Below are positions 63,321 through 64,000 of a stretch of 64,000 bases of DNA, one piece after another. This DNA comes from Kocuria soli (GTDB taxonomy: Bacteria; Actinomycetota; Actinomycetes; Actinomycetales; Micrococcaceae). How positions within the stretch are numbered: position 1 is the first letter of the stretch; each line of letters opens with the position of its first letter. The DNA lies in contig NZ_RKMF01000007.1 in assembly GCF_003797835.1 (NCBI RefSeq), forward strand, positions 1 to 64,000, given 5' to 3'. The notes below the pieces were generated by a model. It did not search any database, was not told the origin of the DNA, and worked only from the letters and a program-made list of their open reading frames with translations. A program made the position numbers and the translations under genes.

Positions 63321-64000
63321 GTGAACACGGCGGGGTCGGGGCGTCCTTCGGGGGAAGACGTCCGGCCCGGATCGGGCCGTGGGACGGAGCCGCCTGTCTC
63401 GAAGCAACGAGTGGGGGCAAATGCACAAGCGGGCGCCGAGGATCCGGCGCCGAGACAGACAGGACATCACGTGGGGAAACCGGACCAGGAAGAGCACACG
63501 ACGGGCGCCGACACCAGTGCCTCCCGCCTGGGTCAGAACATCCTGTGGAACTACCTCTCCGGGTTCACCTCGATCTTCGGCCTGCTGTTGCTCTACCCGC
63601 TGGCCGTCACCATCGTGGGCGCCAGTTCCTATGGGCTGTGGGTCCTGGCCATCGGCGCGATCCAGATGCTCACCATGACGGACTTCGGTCTGGGAGCGGG
63701 GATTGTCCGCACCTTGACGGGCATCCCCGACGACCCGTCCTACCAGCGGGAACGGCGCATGTTCGTCACCGCCGCCTTCCTGGTCTTTCTGATCCTTGCC
63801 ACGGTGCTGACGGCGGTCTACGTCGCCGTGTTCCCGTTCTACCTCCAGACGGTCACGATTCCGGAGCAGGACCGTTCAATCCTTTGGCCGATGACCGTGC
63901 TGGCCGGACTGACCCTGTTCATCTCCCTGATCGGGCGTGGCATGAACTCGGTGCTGTGGGGCCTCAACCGCCCGGACATCGAACGCAAGGCCGCCGTCGT
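63321..64000 (+). CDS. Wzx-like polysaccharide flippase (partial, runs off window)
   Basis: The N-terminal 226 residues of a membrane protein of the polysaccharide transporter/MATE-like superfamily, cut by the window end. After a polar arm of about 75 residues come SRLGQNILWNYLSGF, LLLLYPLAVTIVGASSYGLWVL and MTDFGLGAGIVRTL, the usual first helices of a lipid-linked oligosaccharide flippase, then two more hydrophobic segments. The GTG at 63321 lies 3 nt after the previous stop. The GTG at 63471, with AGGA upstream, is a good alternative that removes most of the polar arm. It would export the glycan made by the operon. Confidence 0.82.
   Translation, partial: MNTAGSGRPSGEDVRPGSGRGTEPPVSKQRVGANAQAGAEDPAPRQTGHHVGKPDQEEHTTGADTSASRLGQNILWNYLSGFTSIFGLLLLYPLAVTIVGASSYGLWVLAIGAIQMLTMTDFGLGAGIVRTLTGIPDDPSYQRERRMFVTAAFLVFLILATVLTAVYVAVFPFYLQTVTIPEQDRSILWPMTVLAGLTLFISLIGRGMNSVLWGLNRPDIERKAAV

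Noticed and set aside
51341-64000. Recently acquired genomic island
   Set aside because: Base composition and codon use look like the flanking genes by eye, and no integrase, transposase, tRNA boundary or direct repeat is seen.

Overview
This window is a high-GC actinobacterial chromosome segment. The conserved gene order (fumC/glpX, purK-purE-LCP, WhiB2-DUF3499, rsmI/tatD/rsmA/ispE, tRNA-Gln-glmU-prs-rplY-pth) and the gene sequences point to Micrococcaceae (Kocuria/Arthrobacter-like). The genus is an inference and cannot be settled from this sequence alone. There are no rRNA genes, no CRISPR array, no recognisable insertion sequence and no integrase. One tRNA gene is present.

Layout. 1-9.3 kb: fumarase, carbonic anhydrase and a DUF4245 lipid-facing protein on the minus strand, fructose-bisphosphatase II (glpX) on plus, then two FemAB-type proteins converging on a hairpin. 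9.3-12.9 kb: minus-strand purK-purE-LCP ligase group, with GtrA and TIGR03089 proteins. 13-15.8 kb: WhiB2, DUF3499, a Trm112-like protein and a TIGR01906 membrane protein. 15.9-21.7 kb: protein O-mannosyltransferase divergent from rsmI, followed by tatD, rsmA and ispE. 22-29 kb: accessory metabolism and transport (acyltransferase 3, a kinase-fold protein, pdxH, a truncated MFS carrier, a zinc alcohol dehydrogenase, an amino-acid permease). 29-34 kb: ABC-F ATPase, tRNA-Gln, glmU, prs. 33.9-39 kb: two secreted proteins with triple SLH modules (a CAP domain and a GH25 lysozyme domain) and an exopolysaccharide-initiating sugar transferase. 39.6-43 kb: rplY, pth, sufS, sufU. 43-48.4 kb: two very large LuxR-type ATPase regulators translationally coupled to sufU. 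48.5-51 kb: NhaA, a DUF2505 protein and a DoxX-like protein.

51.3-64 kb is the most unusual part. It is one tightly coupled plus-strand operon running off the window: glycosyltransferase, a holo-ACP-synthase domain fused to an acyl carrier protein, an acyl-CoA-dehydrogenase-like flavoprotein, a class II synthetase-like amino acid:[carrier protein] ligase, a DUF1839 protein, a GH2-type glycosidase, two duplicated alpha/beta-hydrolase-fold proteins with Arg and Cys at the nucleophile elbows, and a Wzx-like flippase. Together they look like a pathway that loads an amino acid on a carrier protein, possibly oxidises it, and uses the thioester to decorate an exported glycan. The enzyme families are recognisable. 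The assembled pathway and its product are inferred.

Regulatory reading: at least eight genes have a TAnnnT hexamer 6-7 nt before their start codon and no Shine-Dalgarno site, the pattern of leaderless actinobacterial transcripts. Several intergenic regions carry unusually long perfect hairpins that probably act as terminators.
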